Counted from the stretch's first letter, positions 38,870-47,762 are shown. The stretch: 64,000 bases of DNA from Actinokineospora fastidiosa (GCF_014648415.1 NZ_BMRB01000001.1:1116001-1180000), one strand, 5' to 3'. The notes: generated by a model not told the origin, from the letters alone. Made by a program: numbers and translations.

Positions 38870-39676
38870 GGGCACGCACTCGCCGGGCCGGATCTCCAGC
38901 AGGAACGGGCTCGGGTCGCCCTCGATCGAGGAGTGCCGCGCGGTGATCGTCGCGGTGAGGCCGTCGCCGGTCGCCGTCATGCCGTCCGGTGTGGACTGTG
39001 TCGTCCAGCCTGCCGACCGCAGCTCCTCGTCCATTTGGGACAGAACCGCGGGGAGATTGGTCCTGGCGGGCAGTTTCGCGGTGTCCCGCATGGTCCAGGT
39101 GACGCCGCGCGGCCCCGCGCCGCCGCAGTTGGCCAGCGCGGGCTCGTCCGCCGCCCGTCCGCCCAGCCCGATGATCCCCCTGATCGCCGCCGCGGTCCGC
39201 GCGGCCCGCTCCTGACCGTCGGCCACCGCCCGCGCCTGGGCCTCGGTCGGGTCCGGCCGGGTGAAGTCGTTGTGGTCGAGCCGCCGCGAGTCCCCGGACT
39301 TGGTGCAGTTGGGCCGTTCCGCGCGCACGGTCTCCCCGGTCAGCGCGAGCAGCACGTCGTGCGGTCCGACCAGGGCGAGGTCGACGCCGTCGGCGGTCTG
39401 GGGCTGCCAGCCCGCGGCGACCGCCGCCGCGCGCAGCCGCTCGGGGGCGACGCCGGTCAGCGTCGCGTCGGCCCAGGTGATGACCTGGTCGGGCGTGGCG
39501 GGCCACGCGCCGCACGTCTCCGCGCCGAAACTCGGCGTCGCGCCGCCGTCGACCGCGCGCAGCAGGCTGGTCACGGTGTCGCTGAAGTCCTCGGCGACGG
39601 GCACCGGCTCGGGCTCGTCCGAGCAGCCCGCGGCCGCCAGCAGCACCGCGAGACCGGCGGCGACGCGGCGGATCAC
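38855..39676 (-). CDS. Lipoprotein of type VII cassette B
   Basis: A 273-residue lipoprotein from GTG 39676, overlapping the hydrolase stop by 4 bp (GTGA). The signal peptide ends in lipobox LLAAAGC (Cys at residue 18), followed by an acidic SDEPEPVPVAEDF linker. The body has four further Cys, suggesting two disulphides (ETCGAW, RPNCTKSG, LANCGGAG, GECVPVTGS). I do not recognise a family; it is longer than the DUF3558 lipoprotein of cassette A but holds the same type of position. It is likely on the outer face of the membrane. Function unknown. Confidence 0.82.
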   Translation of the reverse strand: MIRRVAAGLAVLLAAAGCSDEPEPVPVAEDFSDTVTSLLRAVDGGATPSFGAETCGAWPATPDQVITWADATLTGVAPERLRAAAVAAGWQPQTADGVDLALVGPHDVLLALTGETVRAERPNCTKSGDSRRLDHNDFTRPDPTEAQARAVADGQERAARTAAAIRGIIGLGGRAADEPALANCGGAGPRGVTWTMRDTAKLPARTNLPAVLSQMDEELRSAGWTTQSTPDGMTATGDGLTATITARHSSIEGDPSPFLLEIRPGECVPVTGS

Positions 39677-41028
39677 TTGCGGGACACCGTGTACTCGTAG
39701 GTCGTGACCTCCTGGCCGCCGAAGAAGCCGCCCGCGCTGTCGATGAACCGCCGCACCGAGGGGTCGTCGCTCTGGTCGAGCTGGCGCGCGGCGTCGGTGT
39801 AGTTCCCGCCGATGCCGTGGTTGCCGCCCGCGGTCCCGGTCTGGTTGTCGAAGGTGACGGTCGTGCGGTTGTCGCTGGCCGGGTTGTCCCTGGCGTCGAG
39901 GTGGGGCACGATGTCGCCGCTGTTCTCCAGGGAGAGCACCTGCACGTTGTCGGGCACGTCGATGTTGCCCACCGGCGAGCCCGCCGTCACCACGTGCGTG
40001 ACGTTGTAGGGGGCGCCGGTCTCCGGGTTGGCGAGGTTGCCCGCCGCCTGCGCGGCGACGATGCCGCCCTGGCTGTGCCCGACCAGCATGATCGGCGCGT
40101 CCGACGGCACGCCCGCCGCGCGCAGGGCCTCCTCGATGCCCTCCTGCAGCACGGTCTCGTTGCCCGCCATGGCGTCGACGTTGGTGCCGAAGTCGTTGGC
40201 GCTGCCCTGGTCCCCGCCCGGCAGGTTCCACACCTTGGTGCCGGGGATGTCGACGATGTAGGAGACCGTGCCGTCCGGTCCGACGACCTTCTTGACGTCG
40301 ATGTTGGCGTCGGTCTCGTTGCGGTGGTCGAGGCCGTCCAGCAGGTCGCCGAGCCCGTCCGGCGGGGTGGTGCCGTGCACGCTCTGGTCGATGACCGGCG
40401 GCTGCCCGTAGGGCGGGTCCAGCGCGGGGTCGCCGTCGGGGTAGGCCGCCGCGGCCAGGTCGGTCAGCGTGGCCATGTCGGTGGGCAGGCCGAGCGCGCT
40501 CAGCGTGCCCGGGGCCATGCCCAGCACGGTGTCGATCATGCCGGGGTGCTCGACCAGCCAGCGCTGGGCGTCGCCGTCGTAGTTCAGCATGATGTCGGCG
40601 GCGATCAGGGCGGCCGTCCCGCCGGTGACCGCGAGGCCGGGCAGCGTCGTCGCCGCCGCGCCCATCAGCCAGCGGCTGGCCTCCAGCGCCTTGGCGTTGA
40701 TGTCGTCGGCGAGCTGGTAGGCCTGGTTGGTCGCCTGCAGGGTCAGCCCGCGCAGGCCGATCGCGGCCGAGGTCGCCGTCAGCCCGCTCGGCCCGTCGAG
40801 CGCGCCGAGCATCGCGGCCTCGAACCGGGCCACCCCGCCCGGGTTGAGCAGGGCGGAGGCGACGACGTTCGGGTCCACCAGGTGGCCGTGGGAGGCCATC
40901 GCGATGGTCAGCGTCTCGCCAGCGACGTCGTCGGTCAGGTCGCCGAGCGCGGCGAGGTCCTCGTACTGCGCCTCGGTGCCGCCCGCGCCGCCCTCGACGG
41001 TCAGGTTGGTCACCCCGGGTCCGGTCAT
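39673..41028 (-). CDS. Alpha/beta hydrolase with N-terminal helical (WXG/ESX-like) region
   Basis: A 451-residue protein from ATG 41028, overlapping EspG by 4 bp (ATGA). No Sec signal is present. Residues 1-210 are helical, with an Ala-rich membrane-like stretch (TTLPGLAVTGGTAALIAADIML). The C-terminal half is an alpha/beta hydrolase: nucleophile Ser in MLVGHSQGGIVAAQAAG, acid candidate in LENSGDIVPHLD, His in GNHGIGGNYTD. The reaction is probably that of an esterase, lipase or cutinase-like thioesterase. Its place between an EspG-like chaperone and a lipoprotein suggests export by a type VII system (inference). Confidence 0.85.
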   Translation of the reverse strand: MTGPGVTNLTVEGGAGGTEAQYEDLAALGDLTDDVAGETLTIAMASHGHLVDPNVVASALLNPGGVARFEAAMLGALDGPSGLTATSAAIGLRGLTLQATNQAYQLADDINAKALEASRWLMGAAATTLPGLAVTGGTAALIAADIMLNYDGDAQRWLVEHPGMIDTVLGMAPGTLSALGLPTDMATLTDLAAAAYPDGDPALDPPYGQPPVIDQSVHGTTPPDGLGDLLDGLDHRNETDANIDVKKVVGPDGTVSYIVDIPGTKVWNLPGGDQGSANDFGTNVDAMAGNETVLQEGIEEALRAAGVPSDAPIMLVGHSQGGIVAAQAAGNLANPETGAPYNVTHVVTAGSPVGNIDVPDNVQVLSLENSGDIVPHLDARDNPASDNRTTVTFDNQTGTAGGNHGIGGNYTDAARQLDQSDDPSVRRFIDSAGGFFGGQEVTTYEYTVSRK

Positions 41029-41822
41029 GACAGCGCCTCCGACACGAAGGGGGCCAGCCAGACCCCGAAATCCTCCCGGGCGACGGGCTCCAGGTCCACC
41101 AGCTCGCGGTCGGCGCCCGTGGGGGCCGGGCGGATGCCCACCCAGCCGGTGTCGCTGTGCAGCCACGTCAGCCGCGCGGTCCGCACGCCCTCGCCGATCA
41201 GCGCGGTCACCAGGCAGTGCAGGACGCCGTCGGCGCGCCGCAGCACGGCGGTGGCGAACCGGGCCTCATCGGCGGGCAGGTTCAGCTCGGAGAGCACGTG
41301 GCCGGGGGCCTCCGGGTCGGCCTCGCGCAGCAGTTCGGCGACGCCCAGCTCGTGCAGGGCCCGCAGCGGCACACGTCCGCGCAGCGGCTCGGCCTCCTCG
41401 GCGTCGAGCGCGGAGCCGATGCCGCCGCGCTCCTCGGCGGGCACCGCGCGGACGAGCTCGCGGCCGAGGTCGGTCGCCTGGAACATCGACAGCTCGACGG
41501 CGGCGTCGGGCAGCAGGAACAGCGACGCGCCCAGCCGACCGGCGATGGCGTGCAGGCTGCGCGACCCCCGGGTGCTGATCGTCGCCGTGGTGTCGAACAT
41601 GATCTGCGGCCCGCTGAGCACCCGCAGGTTCGCCGCGACGGAGGGGTGCACCCGGCCGTCGACGACGATGTCGCGCGCGGCCAGCGCCTCGGCCTCGGCC
41701 CCGGTGGTGACGTCCGGCGCGGGCGCCCAGTCCGGCGGCATGCTCATGCCCAGCTCGCCCACGAGGTGGGCGTACTCGGCGGCCGTCAGCACCAGCCGGT
41801 GCGCGGCGGTCAACGCGGCCAT
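41025..41822 (-). CDS. EspG family ESX secretion-associated protein (cassette B)
   Basis: A 265-residue cytosolic protein from ATG 41822, which shares one base with the stop of the upstream WXG-like gene. The EspG-type layout is LVLTAAEYAHLVGELGMSMPPDW at the start, a central DLGRELVRAVPAEE...RVPLRALHELGVAELLRE helical part, and a C-terminal LTWLHSDTGWVGIRPAPTGADRELVDLEPVAREDFGVWLAPFVSEAL. It is more diverged than the cassette A EspG. It should act as chaperone for the helical partner encoded before it or for the hydrolase encoded after it. Confidence 0.8.
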   Translation of the reverse strand: MAALTAAHRLVLTAAEYAHLVGELGMSMPPDWAPAPDVTTGAEAEALAARDIVVDGRVHPSVAANLRVLSGPQIMFDTTATISTRGSRSLHAIAGRLGASLFLLPDAAVELSMFQATDLGRELVRAVPAEERGGIGSALDAEEAEPLRGRVPLRALHELGVAELLREADPEAPGHVLSELNLPADEARFATAVLRRADGVLHCLVTALIGEGVRTARLTWLHSDTGWVGIRPAPTGADRELVDLEPVAREDFGVWLAPFVSEALS

Positions 41823-42340
41823 CACGCCACTCCCTGCGCCTGCATGAACCTGCCGACCTCCAGCCACTCCTTGTCGCCCGGCGGCGGCAGGTTGTCCGGC
41901 TGGTAGCGCCAACCCTCCCACGGCGGCCGCGGCGGGGACGGCGCGTCGCCGCCGAAGCCCAGCGCGTCGCCGATGCCGTCGGCGATGTCCTTGACCGCGT
42001 TCTTGAAGGCGTCGACCGCCTGGTTGAACCGCTCGATCGCGCCGTTGAACCAGTTCACGACGCTCTCGGCGATCCGCTTGATGGCCGCGATCAGCTCGCG
42101 GACCTCCTGGGCGTGCTGGCGCAGGATCGCCGCGGCGGCGTCGAACTTCTCCGCGGTGCCGTCGAGGGCGGCGCGGTCGTTGGCGACGGTCTCCCGGCAC
42201 CGGTCGGCGGCGATGGACTTCCAGCGCATCGCCTCGGCCTGGGTCAGCATCGAGGTGCCGTGGTCGCGGATCTCGGTCGCGCGCTGCTCGATGCGCGTGG
42301 CGATGCGGTCGAGCTCATCCGGGTCGCCGTAGAACGCCAT
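41822..42340 (-). CDS. WXG100-like small helical protein (cassette B)
   Basis: A 172-residue protein from ATG 42340. The first 100 residues form a helical hairpin (MAFYGDPDELDRIATRIEQRATEIRDHGTSMLTQAEAMRWKSIAADRCRETVANDRAALDGTAEKFDAAAAILRQHAQEV). The turn carries W-K-S where WXG100 proteins have W-x-G. A second helical part follows (VVNWFNGAIERFNQAVDAFKNAVKDIADGIGDALGFGG), then a Pro/Trp-rich tail. No Sec signal is present. It is the first gene of the four-gene minus-strand operon and a likely type VII substrate or partner protein. Confidence 0.82.
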   Translation of the reverse strand: MAFYGDPDELDRIATRIEQRATEIRDHGTSMLTQAEAMRWKSIAADRCRETVANDRAALDGTAEKFDAAAAILRQHAQEVRELIAAIKRIAESVVNWFNGAIERFNQAVDAFKNAVKDIADGIGDALGFGGDAPSPPRPPWEGWRYQPDNLPPPGDKEWLEVGRFMQAQGVA

Positions 42341-42458
42341 GTCCTTACCCCCAGCGGGCGGGCCGTCGGTACGCACGGTAGACGCGGCCCGTGAGGGTTC
42401 GGTTCCCGCTCGTGACAGGGTCTTGTGACTGGGGTCTCGCGACAGGGCCGCGTGACAG

Positions 42459-42493
42459 ACCGACGGCGGGGCTGCCCCGGCCCCGCCGTCGGT
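42459..42493 (-). terminator. Hairpin terminator after GH25 lysozyme gene
   Basis: ACCGACGGCGGGGC (42459-42472) and GCCCCGCCGTCGGT (42480-42493) form a perfect 14-bp stem with a 7-nt loop just past the lysozyme stop. Confidence 0.85.
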
Positions 42494-42508
42494 CCGCCGG
42501 TCCAGCGG

Positions 42509-43297
42509 TCAGCCGCCGTTGGCCAGCACCTGCAGCCGGTCGTAGGCGCCGTTGAAGTAGTTCTGATCGATCGGGGACGAGGTGTACTGCCAGAACGTCC
42601 ACACCGTCCAGTTGTAGGGAAGCGTGCCCACCGACGAGGAGTAGCGCGCGATCCACAGCGGGTTGGAGTGGGCGAACCGCGCCGCCGTCCCGACGCACTG
42701 CGACCACCAGCTGGTGCTGGTGTAGAAGACGGCGTCGCGGCCCGTGCGGGCGCGGTAGGTGTTGCTGAAGTCGGCGATCCACGCCGCCATCTGCGCCTGC
42801 GTCTTGCCGTAGCAGGTCGCGCCGTACGGGTTGTACTCCAGATCGGCCACGCCCGGCAGGGTCTTGCCGTCGCGGGACCAGCCGCCGCCGTTGTCGACGA
42901 AGAAGTGCGCCTGGGTGGCGCCGGACGACCGGTCGGGCAGCGCGAAGTGGTACGCGCCCCGGATCATCCCGATGTTGTAGGAGCCGTTGTACTGCTGCGC
43001 GAAGTACGGGTTGCGGTACGTCGTGCCCTCGGTTGCCTTCACGTAAGCGAATCGCTTGCCCTGGTTCCACCAGTACGCCCAGTCGACGTTGCCCTGCCAG
43101 CCGGAGACGTCGATGCCCGCGACCGTCGCCTGCACGCCCGGGTCCGGCGGCGCCTTGCGCGCGTTGCGGTCGCCGCCTTCGTGCTTGCGGATCTGGGAGC
43201 CCATCGGGTGGTCCTGGGCCAGGACGCTCTCGGCCGCGGCAGGGGACGCGACCAGGGTGGACAGCACTAGTGCGGACGTCACTAACAAGGACTTCAT
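42509..43297 (-). CDS. Secreted GH25 lysozyme (N-acetylmuramidase)
   Basis: A 262-residue protein from ATG 43297 with GAAGGGG upstream. It has a Sec signal peptide (about 1-22, AAA-E). The GH25 domain follows: VAGIDVSGWQGNVDWAYWWNQGKRFAYVKATEGTTYRNPYFAQQYNGSYNIGMIRGAYHFALP (first acidic residue in GIDVSGWQG), then LPGVADLEYNPYG (catalytic Asp and Glu in ADLE) and WTFWQYTSS. It cleaves the MurNAc-GlcNAc bond of peptidoglycan outside the cell. Both acidic residues are intact. Confidence 0.95.
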   Translation of the reverse strand: MKSLLVTSALVLSTLVASPAAAESVLAQDHPMGSQIRKHEGGDRNARKAPPDPGVQATVAGIDVSGWQGNVDWAYWWNQGKRFAYVKATEGTTYRNPYFAQQYNGSYNIGMIRGAYHFALPDRSSGATQAHFFVDNGGGWSRDGKTLPGVADLEYNPYGATCYGKTQAQMAAWIADFSNTYRARTGRDAVFYTSTSWWSQCVGTAARFAHSNPLWIARYSSSVGTLPYNWTVWTFWQYTSSPIDQNYFNGAYDRLQVLANGG

Positions 43298-43612
43298 CGT
43301 TGATGCCCCTTCCGAGTGCCCTCACGCGGGCGGCTAACCGGAGGTAGCCGCCCGAGTACCCAGTGTGCTTGATTAACCACCCAAAAGTCACGCTTTCGCG
43401 TGAATTGATAACCGGACGGCCGAGGGGCGCGCGGACCTCGTCCGGTCGGCGGTGGAGACTTGACCATGGCCACCTCGTTCCCGGACGCTTTCGGTAGTCA
43501 CCCGGAAGCCTCATGTGAACAGAGGTGGTGACACTCCGCAAATGCGCAACCGCTCTGGTGACAAGGCGTTGTTCAGGTGAAACTGTCCGTGGAGTGGCGG
43601 AAGGGGTGAGAA
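43298..43612. other. Divergent promoter region (lysozyme / GGDEF-EAL)
   Basis: This 315-bp stretch contains no gene. It includes an AT-richer segment and a small inverted repeat, TCACGCTTTCGCGTGA (43388-43403, 6-bp arms, 4-nt loop), which may be a regulator site for the lysozyme or the diguanylate cyclase gene. I found no riboswitch that I can support. Confidence 0.55.
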
Positions 43613-45712
43613 GTGGACACCGCACCGGTCGGACCGGACGCGTTCGCCGAAAGGTGGACGGGCGTACTCGTCTCCACCGGATACGTGGCCCTCGACCGGG
43701 CCACGCTCGTCGGCCGCGTGCGCGGACTGACCGATGTCGTCTACGCCGCGCTCGCCGCGCCCGAGCCCGACACGGCGGCGGTCGAGAAGGTCGGCACCGC
43801 GCTCGTCGAGCTCAGCCTGACCGGCGCCGCGACCCTGGCCGCCAGCGTCCGACTGTTCGGGGAGTTGTTGTCCGGCCCGCACCTGCCCGCCCTGCAGGGG
43901 GCCCTGACCAGCGGGTTCGTCGCCGCCCAGCAGGAGCGGATCTTCCGCGACCAGGAGGCCATCCGCCGCGCGGCGCTGGAGGCCAGGCGCGGCGTGGAGG
44001 CCGCCCTGCTGGCCAGCGAGGCCCGGTTCCGGGCGATGTTCACCCAGGCCGCGATCGGGATCGTGATCACCGACGCCGTGGGCACGCTGCTGGAGGTCAA
44101 CGCCGCCTTCGCCGCGATGTTCGGGTACCCGGAGGCCGAGCTGGTCGGGATGTCCGCGGCGGACCTGCGCTTCCCGGACGAGCCCGCCGCGATGCGCGAG
44201 CCGTTCGCCGAGATGGTCGCGGGCGAGCGCGACCACTACCGCATGGAGCGCCTGCTGAAGCGCGCCGACGGCACCGGCCTGTGGGTCGACCAGTCGGTCT
44301 CCCTGGTCCGCGACGAGAACGGCGCCCCGCGGTTCATGGTCGGGATGATGGAGGACATCACCGAGCGGCACAGCCTGGAGGAGCGGCTGCGCCACCAGGC
44401 CAACCACGACCCGCTCACCGGGCTGGGCAACCGCGCGCTGTTCTCCGAGCGGCTCGCCGCCGCGTTCGCCCTCGGCGAGGAGAACCGCGTCGGCGTCTGC
44501 TACCTCGACCTCGACGGCTTCAAGGTCATCAACGACAGCCTCGGCCACGACGTCGGCGACGAGCTGCTGGTCGCCGTCGCCGCCCGCCTCGACGCCCTGG
44601 TCACCGCCCCGAACCGGCTGGTCGCGCGGATGGGCGGCGACGAGTTCGTGGTGCTGGTCGAGCAGAGCACGGGCCGCGACGAGCTGGTCGACCTCGCCGA
44701 GCGCATCCTCGCCGCGCTGGCCGAGCCGGTCAGCATCGGCGGCCACCGGCTGTCGGTGTCGGCCAGCATCGGCGTCGTCGAGCGCCCGGTCGCGGGCACC
44801 AGCCCCGCCGAGACCATGCGCGACGCCGACGTGACGCTGTACTGGGCCAAGGCCGACGGCAAGAACAGGTGGGCCGACTACGACCCCGACCGCAACGCCC
44901 GCGAGGTCGCCCGGTTCACCTTGTCGGCGCGGATGCCCGCCGCCGTGGAGAGCGAGGAGTTCTACGTCGACTACCAGCCGATCGTGCGGCTCGCGGACGG
45001 GTCGCTGGTCGGCGTCGAGGCCCTGGTGCGCTGGGCGCACCCGGAGTTCGGGCGGCTCGGGCCCGACCAGTTCATCGGCCTGGCCGAGGAGACGGGGCTG
45101 ATCGTCCCGATCGGCCGCTGGGTCCTGCGCGAGGCCGCTGGCCAGGCCCGCCGCTGGCGCGACGCGTACGGCTGCCGCGCGCCGAGGGTCAGCGTCAACC
45201 TCGCCGCCCGCCAGACCGAGGAGCCGACCCTGGTCGCCGACGTCGGCACGATCCTGGCCGCGGCGGACATCCCGGCGAACGCGATCCAGTTGGAGCTCAC
45301 CGAGTCGGCGATCATGGAGACGACGGGCAAGCCGCTGGCCGCGCTGCACGGGCTGGCGGACCTGGGCGTGCGCATAGCGATCGACGACTTCGGCACGGGG
45401 TACTCGAACCTGGCCTACCTGCGGCACCTGCCGGTCCACGCGATCAAGCTGGCGGGGTCGTTCATGGAGGGCCTGCGCGGCATCCCCGCCGCCGACCCCG
45501 CCGACAGCCAGATCGTGACGAGCCTGGTGTCGCTGGCCCACGTGCTGGGCCTGGAGGTCATCGCGGAGGGCGTCGAGGAGCCGCAGCAGGCCGACCGCCT
45601 GGGCGCCATCGGCTGCGACAGCGCCCAGGGCTGGCTCTACGCCAAACCGGGCCCGCCGGAGGAGATCGAGCGCTGGCTGGACGCGACCGCGGACGTCACA
45701 GCCGGTCGATGA
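43613..45712 (+). CDS. PAS-GGDEF-EAL cyclic-di-GMP turnover protein (RmdA-like layout)
   Basis: A 699-residue cytosolic protein from GTG 43613. An N-terminal helical part (1-130) is followed by a PAS/PAC domain (about 133-253), a GGDEF domain with intact GGDEF at 341-345, and an EAL domain with EAL at 469-471. The EAL domain keeps its other metal and catalytic residues (VSVNLAAR Asn, ELTES Glu, IDDFGTGYSNL Asp pair, IKLAG Lys, IAEGVEE Glu). The inhibitory RxxD motif is absent (Ala and Arg at those positions). The order matches RmdA of Streptomyces. Both activities look possible. It overlaps the convergent XRE gene by 17 bp. Confidence 0.95.
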   Translation: MDTAPVGPDAFAERWTGVLVSTGYVALDRATLVGRVRGLTDVVYAALAAPEPDTAAVEKVGTALVELSLTGAATLAASVRLFGELLSGPHLPALQGALTSGFVAAQQERIFRDQEAIRRAALEARRGVEAALLASEARFRAMFTQAAIGIVITDAVGTLLEVNAAFAAMFGYPEAELVGMSAADLRFPDEPAAMREPFAEMVAGERDHYRMERLLKRADGTGLWVDQSVSLVRDENGAPRFMVGMMEDITERHSLEERLRHQANHDPLTGLGNRALFSERLAAAFALGEENRVGVCYLDLDGFKVINDSLGHDVGDELLVAVAARLDALVTAPNRLVARMGGDEFVVLVEQSTGRDELVDLAERILAALAEPVSIGGHRLSVSASIGVVERPVAGTSPAETMRDADVTLYWAKADGKNRWADYDPDRNAREVARFTLSARMPAAVESEEFYVDYQPIVRLADGSLVGVEALVRWAHPEFGRLGPDQFIGLAEETGLIVPIGRWVLREAAGQARRWRDAYGCRAPRVSVNLAARQTEEPTLVADVGTILAAADIPANAIQLELTESAIMETTGKPLAALHGLADLGVRIAIDDFGTGYSNLAYLRHLPVHAIKLAGSFMEGLRGIPAADPADSQIVTSLVSLAHVLGLEVIAEGVEEPQQADRLGAIGCDSAQGWLYAKPGPPEEIERWLDATADVTAGR

Positions 45713-46526
45713 CCGCGGCGATGGCCGTGCGCGTCTCGGCCACGGTGCACGCAGCCCGCGCGAGTTCGGTGCGCGCGGCGAGGTAGAGCCCGATCTCGGG
45801 CTCGTGGAGGAACACCTCGCTGCGCTGGAGTCCGACGTGGACGACGGCGGGGTCCCTCGGGAACTCCCACAGCAGCCACGGGTGGACGAGCGCGCCCAGC
45901 GGCTCGCCGATGCGCAGCAGGCGCACGCCGATGCCCCGGTCCACGGAAGCGAGCAGGTGGTGGAGCTGCTCTTTCAGGGCCGCCCGGCCGCCGAACGGGG
46001 TGTGCAGGGCCAGTTCGTGGACGAAGGCGGTGATGTCGGCCCTGGCGAAGACCTGGTCCCGCCGCCGCGCGCGGGTTTCCCAGAGGGTGTCGATCTCGCG
46101 CTGCTCCGTGCCGTTCATGCGCAGGAAGGCGGAGGCGTAGGCGCGGGTCTGGAGCAGCTCGGGCAGGACCGCGATCGACCAGCTGGTGAGCGCGGTCGCG
46201 GTGCACTCGTGGCTGGCCACGCCGATGTCCGGCGGCAGGCCGGGCAGCCGCCCCTGCCACCAGCCGCTCGGCACCTCGGCCCGGGCGGCGTCGACCAGCA
46301 GGGCGCGCTGGCGCGCGGGCACGCGGTAGATGGTGAGGAGGAGGGCGACGTCCTCGCTGGTGATGTGCCGCTTGCCGTTCTCGATGCGGCTCAGCGTGGA
46401 CAGGGAGATCATGGACACCTCGGCCGCCTGTTCCAGGGAGAGGTCTGTTCGCTCCATGCGGATGGTCCGCAGCTGTGCTCCGAGAATCCGATCCCGCGCC
46501 TGTGGTGACCTGCGCCGTCCCGACAT
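45696..46526 (-). CDS. XRE family regulator with DUF5753 domain (copy 1)
   Basis: A 276-residue protein from ATG 46526 (AGAGGG upstream). The N-terminal helix-turn-helix (about 15-70) reads LGAQLRTIRMERTDLSLEQAAEVSMISLSTLSRIENGKRHITSEDVALLLTIY. The C-terminal DUF5753 shows VLPELLQTRAYASAFLR and VGLQRSEVFLHEPEIGLYLAARTELARAA. This family usually pairs with small DUF397 proteins, but none follows this copy. It is divergent from copy 2, 209 bp away. Confidence 0.93.
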   Translation of the reverse strand: MSGRRRSPQARDRILGAQLRTIRMERTDLSLEQAAEVSMISLSTLSRIENGKRHITSEDVALLLTIYRVPARQRALLVDAARAEVPSGWWQGRLPGLPPDIGVASHECTATALTSWSIAVLPELLQTRAYASAFLRMNGTEQREIDTLWETRARRRDQVFARADITAFVHELALHTPFGGRAALKEQLHHLLASVDRGIGVRLLRIGEPLGALVHPWLLWEFPRDPAVVHVGLQRSEVFLHEPEIGLYLAARTELARAACTVAETRTAIAAVIDRL

Positions 46527-46735
46527 GTCTGCCCTCTTCCTGCCCTGGTGTCCCGCTCGGTGAGTCGGGCCGACGGGACCGCGGCCGCGGAGTCCACGGC
46601 GGGGATGGAGGCGTCGACCCGCCATGGCAGTCCGCGATCCCGTCGACAGGGAAACGATAAAGGGCGAAAAATCTCCCCAACATCCTTCGTTCGAGTGACT
46701 ATCGCCCCTCGGTCTAGCGACCTAGGGTGTTGCCC

Positions 46736-47593
46736 ATGCCGAGCATGCAGACAAGGCGGAAGCGCAAGGTGGGTCAGACCCTGGCCCGTCTCCGCGAACG
46801 GTCCGGCCACACCATCGAGCAGGTCGCCGCGTTGCTGCGTCGATCAGCGGGACAGGTCTCCAAGTACGAGAACGGTTACAACCTCTGCGCCTTCGCCGAG
46901 TTGTCGACGATGCTCGTGCTCTACAACGCCACCGCGGAGGAACGTGCGGAGGTGGAAAGTCTCTGGGAGGACGCCAAACAGGACAGCACACGGATTGCCT
47001 TCTCCTCTGCTGTCCCACCGAAGTTCCGGGCGTTCCTGCGGACCGAGGCGGACGCGACAACGATCAGCGAGGTTCAACCGTGTTGCGTGCCCGGTCTGCT
47101 TCAGACCGCTGAATACGCGGCAGCGATCCAGCAGTCCTCCTACCGGATCGTCGACACCTCTGTTGAACAAGATCGGCTGGTCAATGCGCGCCTGGCACGC
47201 CAGCGACTCCTCGAAGGCGATCAGCCTCTTCGGCTGCACGCCGTCCTCGACGTGGCCGTGATCAAGCGCCGCGTCGGCGGGCCCTCCGTCATGGCCGACC
47301 AACTCAGGCACCTGCTTGCCGCCGGTCAGCGCGACAACATCGAGATCCAGGTCATCGACTATGGAGCCGGTGCGTACGGCACGATGTCCGGCCCGGTGAC
47401 GATCTTCGGCTTCGAAGACGAAGATCCGAACACGGTGTACCTGGAGTACCCCGGCGGAGGAGAATGGGTAGACGACGCGGCCGACACCGCCAAGTTCGTG
47501 GCGATGTTCCAGGACGTGTCCGCCCTAGCGCTGTCCGGTGCGGAGTCGGCGGCGTTGATCAGGGCGCAGGCCGAGGCGATGGAGGAACTATGA
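46736..47593 (+). CDS. XRE family regulator with DUF5753 domain (copy 2)
   Basis: A 285-residue protein from ATG 46736 (GTG 46727 is an alternative). The helix-turn-helix is VGQTLARLRERSGHTIEQVAALLRRSAGQVSKYENGYNLCAFAELSTMLVLY. DUF5753 is clear in VQPCCVPGLLQTAEYAAAIQ and LLAAGQRDNIEIQVIDYGAGAYGTMSGPVTIFGFEDEDPNTVYLEYPGGGEWVDD. The first DUF397 ATG overlaps its stop, so regulator and small protein are translationally coupled. The surrounding sequence is less GC-rich than the flanks. Related pairs (WhiJ, AbaA-type) influence development and antibiotic production in Streptomyces. Confidence 0.93.
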   Translation: MPSMQTRRKRKVGQTLARLRERSGHTIEQVAALLRRSAGQVSKYENGYNLCAFAELSTMLVLYNATAEERAEVESLWEDAKQDSTRIAFSSAVPPKFRAFLRTEADATTISEVQPCCVPGLLQTAEYAAAIQQSSYRIVDTSVEQDRLVNARLARQRLLEGDQPLRLHAVLDVAVIKRRVGGPSVMADQLRHLLAAGQRDNIEIQVIDYGAGAYGTMSGPVTIFGFEDEDPNTVYLEYPGGGEWVDDAADTAKFVAMFQDVSALALSGAESAALIRAQAEAMEEL

Positions 47594-47760
47594 GCACTGA
47601 GTGGCGTACCAGCAGCTTCAGCGGAGGAAGCAACAACTGTGTGGAGCTGGCGCGTGGTGTCGAGGTCGCTGGTGTGCGGGACTCCAAGCACCGGGACGGT
47701 GGGGCGCTCCGGCTCCCCTCGTTCGCGTTCGACGCGTTCCTGGCTCACGTGAAGAAGTAG
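47590..47760 (+). CDS. DUF397 domain protein, copy 1
   Basis: A 56-residue protein from ATG 47590, overlapping the XRE stop by 4 bp. The DUF397 signature is complete: WRTSSFSGGSNNCVELARGVEVAGVRDSKHRDGGALRLPSFAFDAFLAHVKK. Family partners are the XRE/DUF5753 regulators; the small protein is thought to modulate the regulator or be silenced by it. Confidence 0.94.
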   Translation: MSTEWRTSSFSGGSNNCVELARGVEVAGVRDSKHRDGGALRLPSFAFDAFLAHVKK

Positions 47761-47762
47761 CT

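Noticed and set aside
43298-43612. A c-di-AMP (ydaO-type) riboswitch before the lysozyme gene
   Set aside because: Cell-wall hydrolases often have one in actinobacteria, but I could not find the conserved riboswitch core here; only a small 6-bp-arm palindrome is present.
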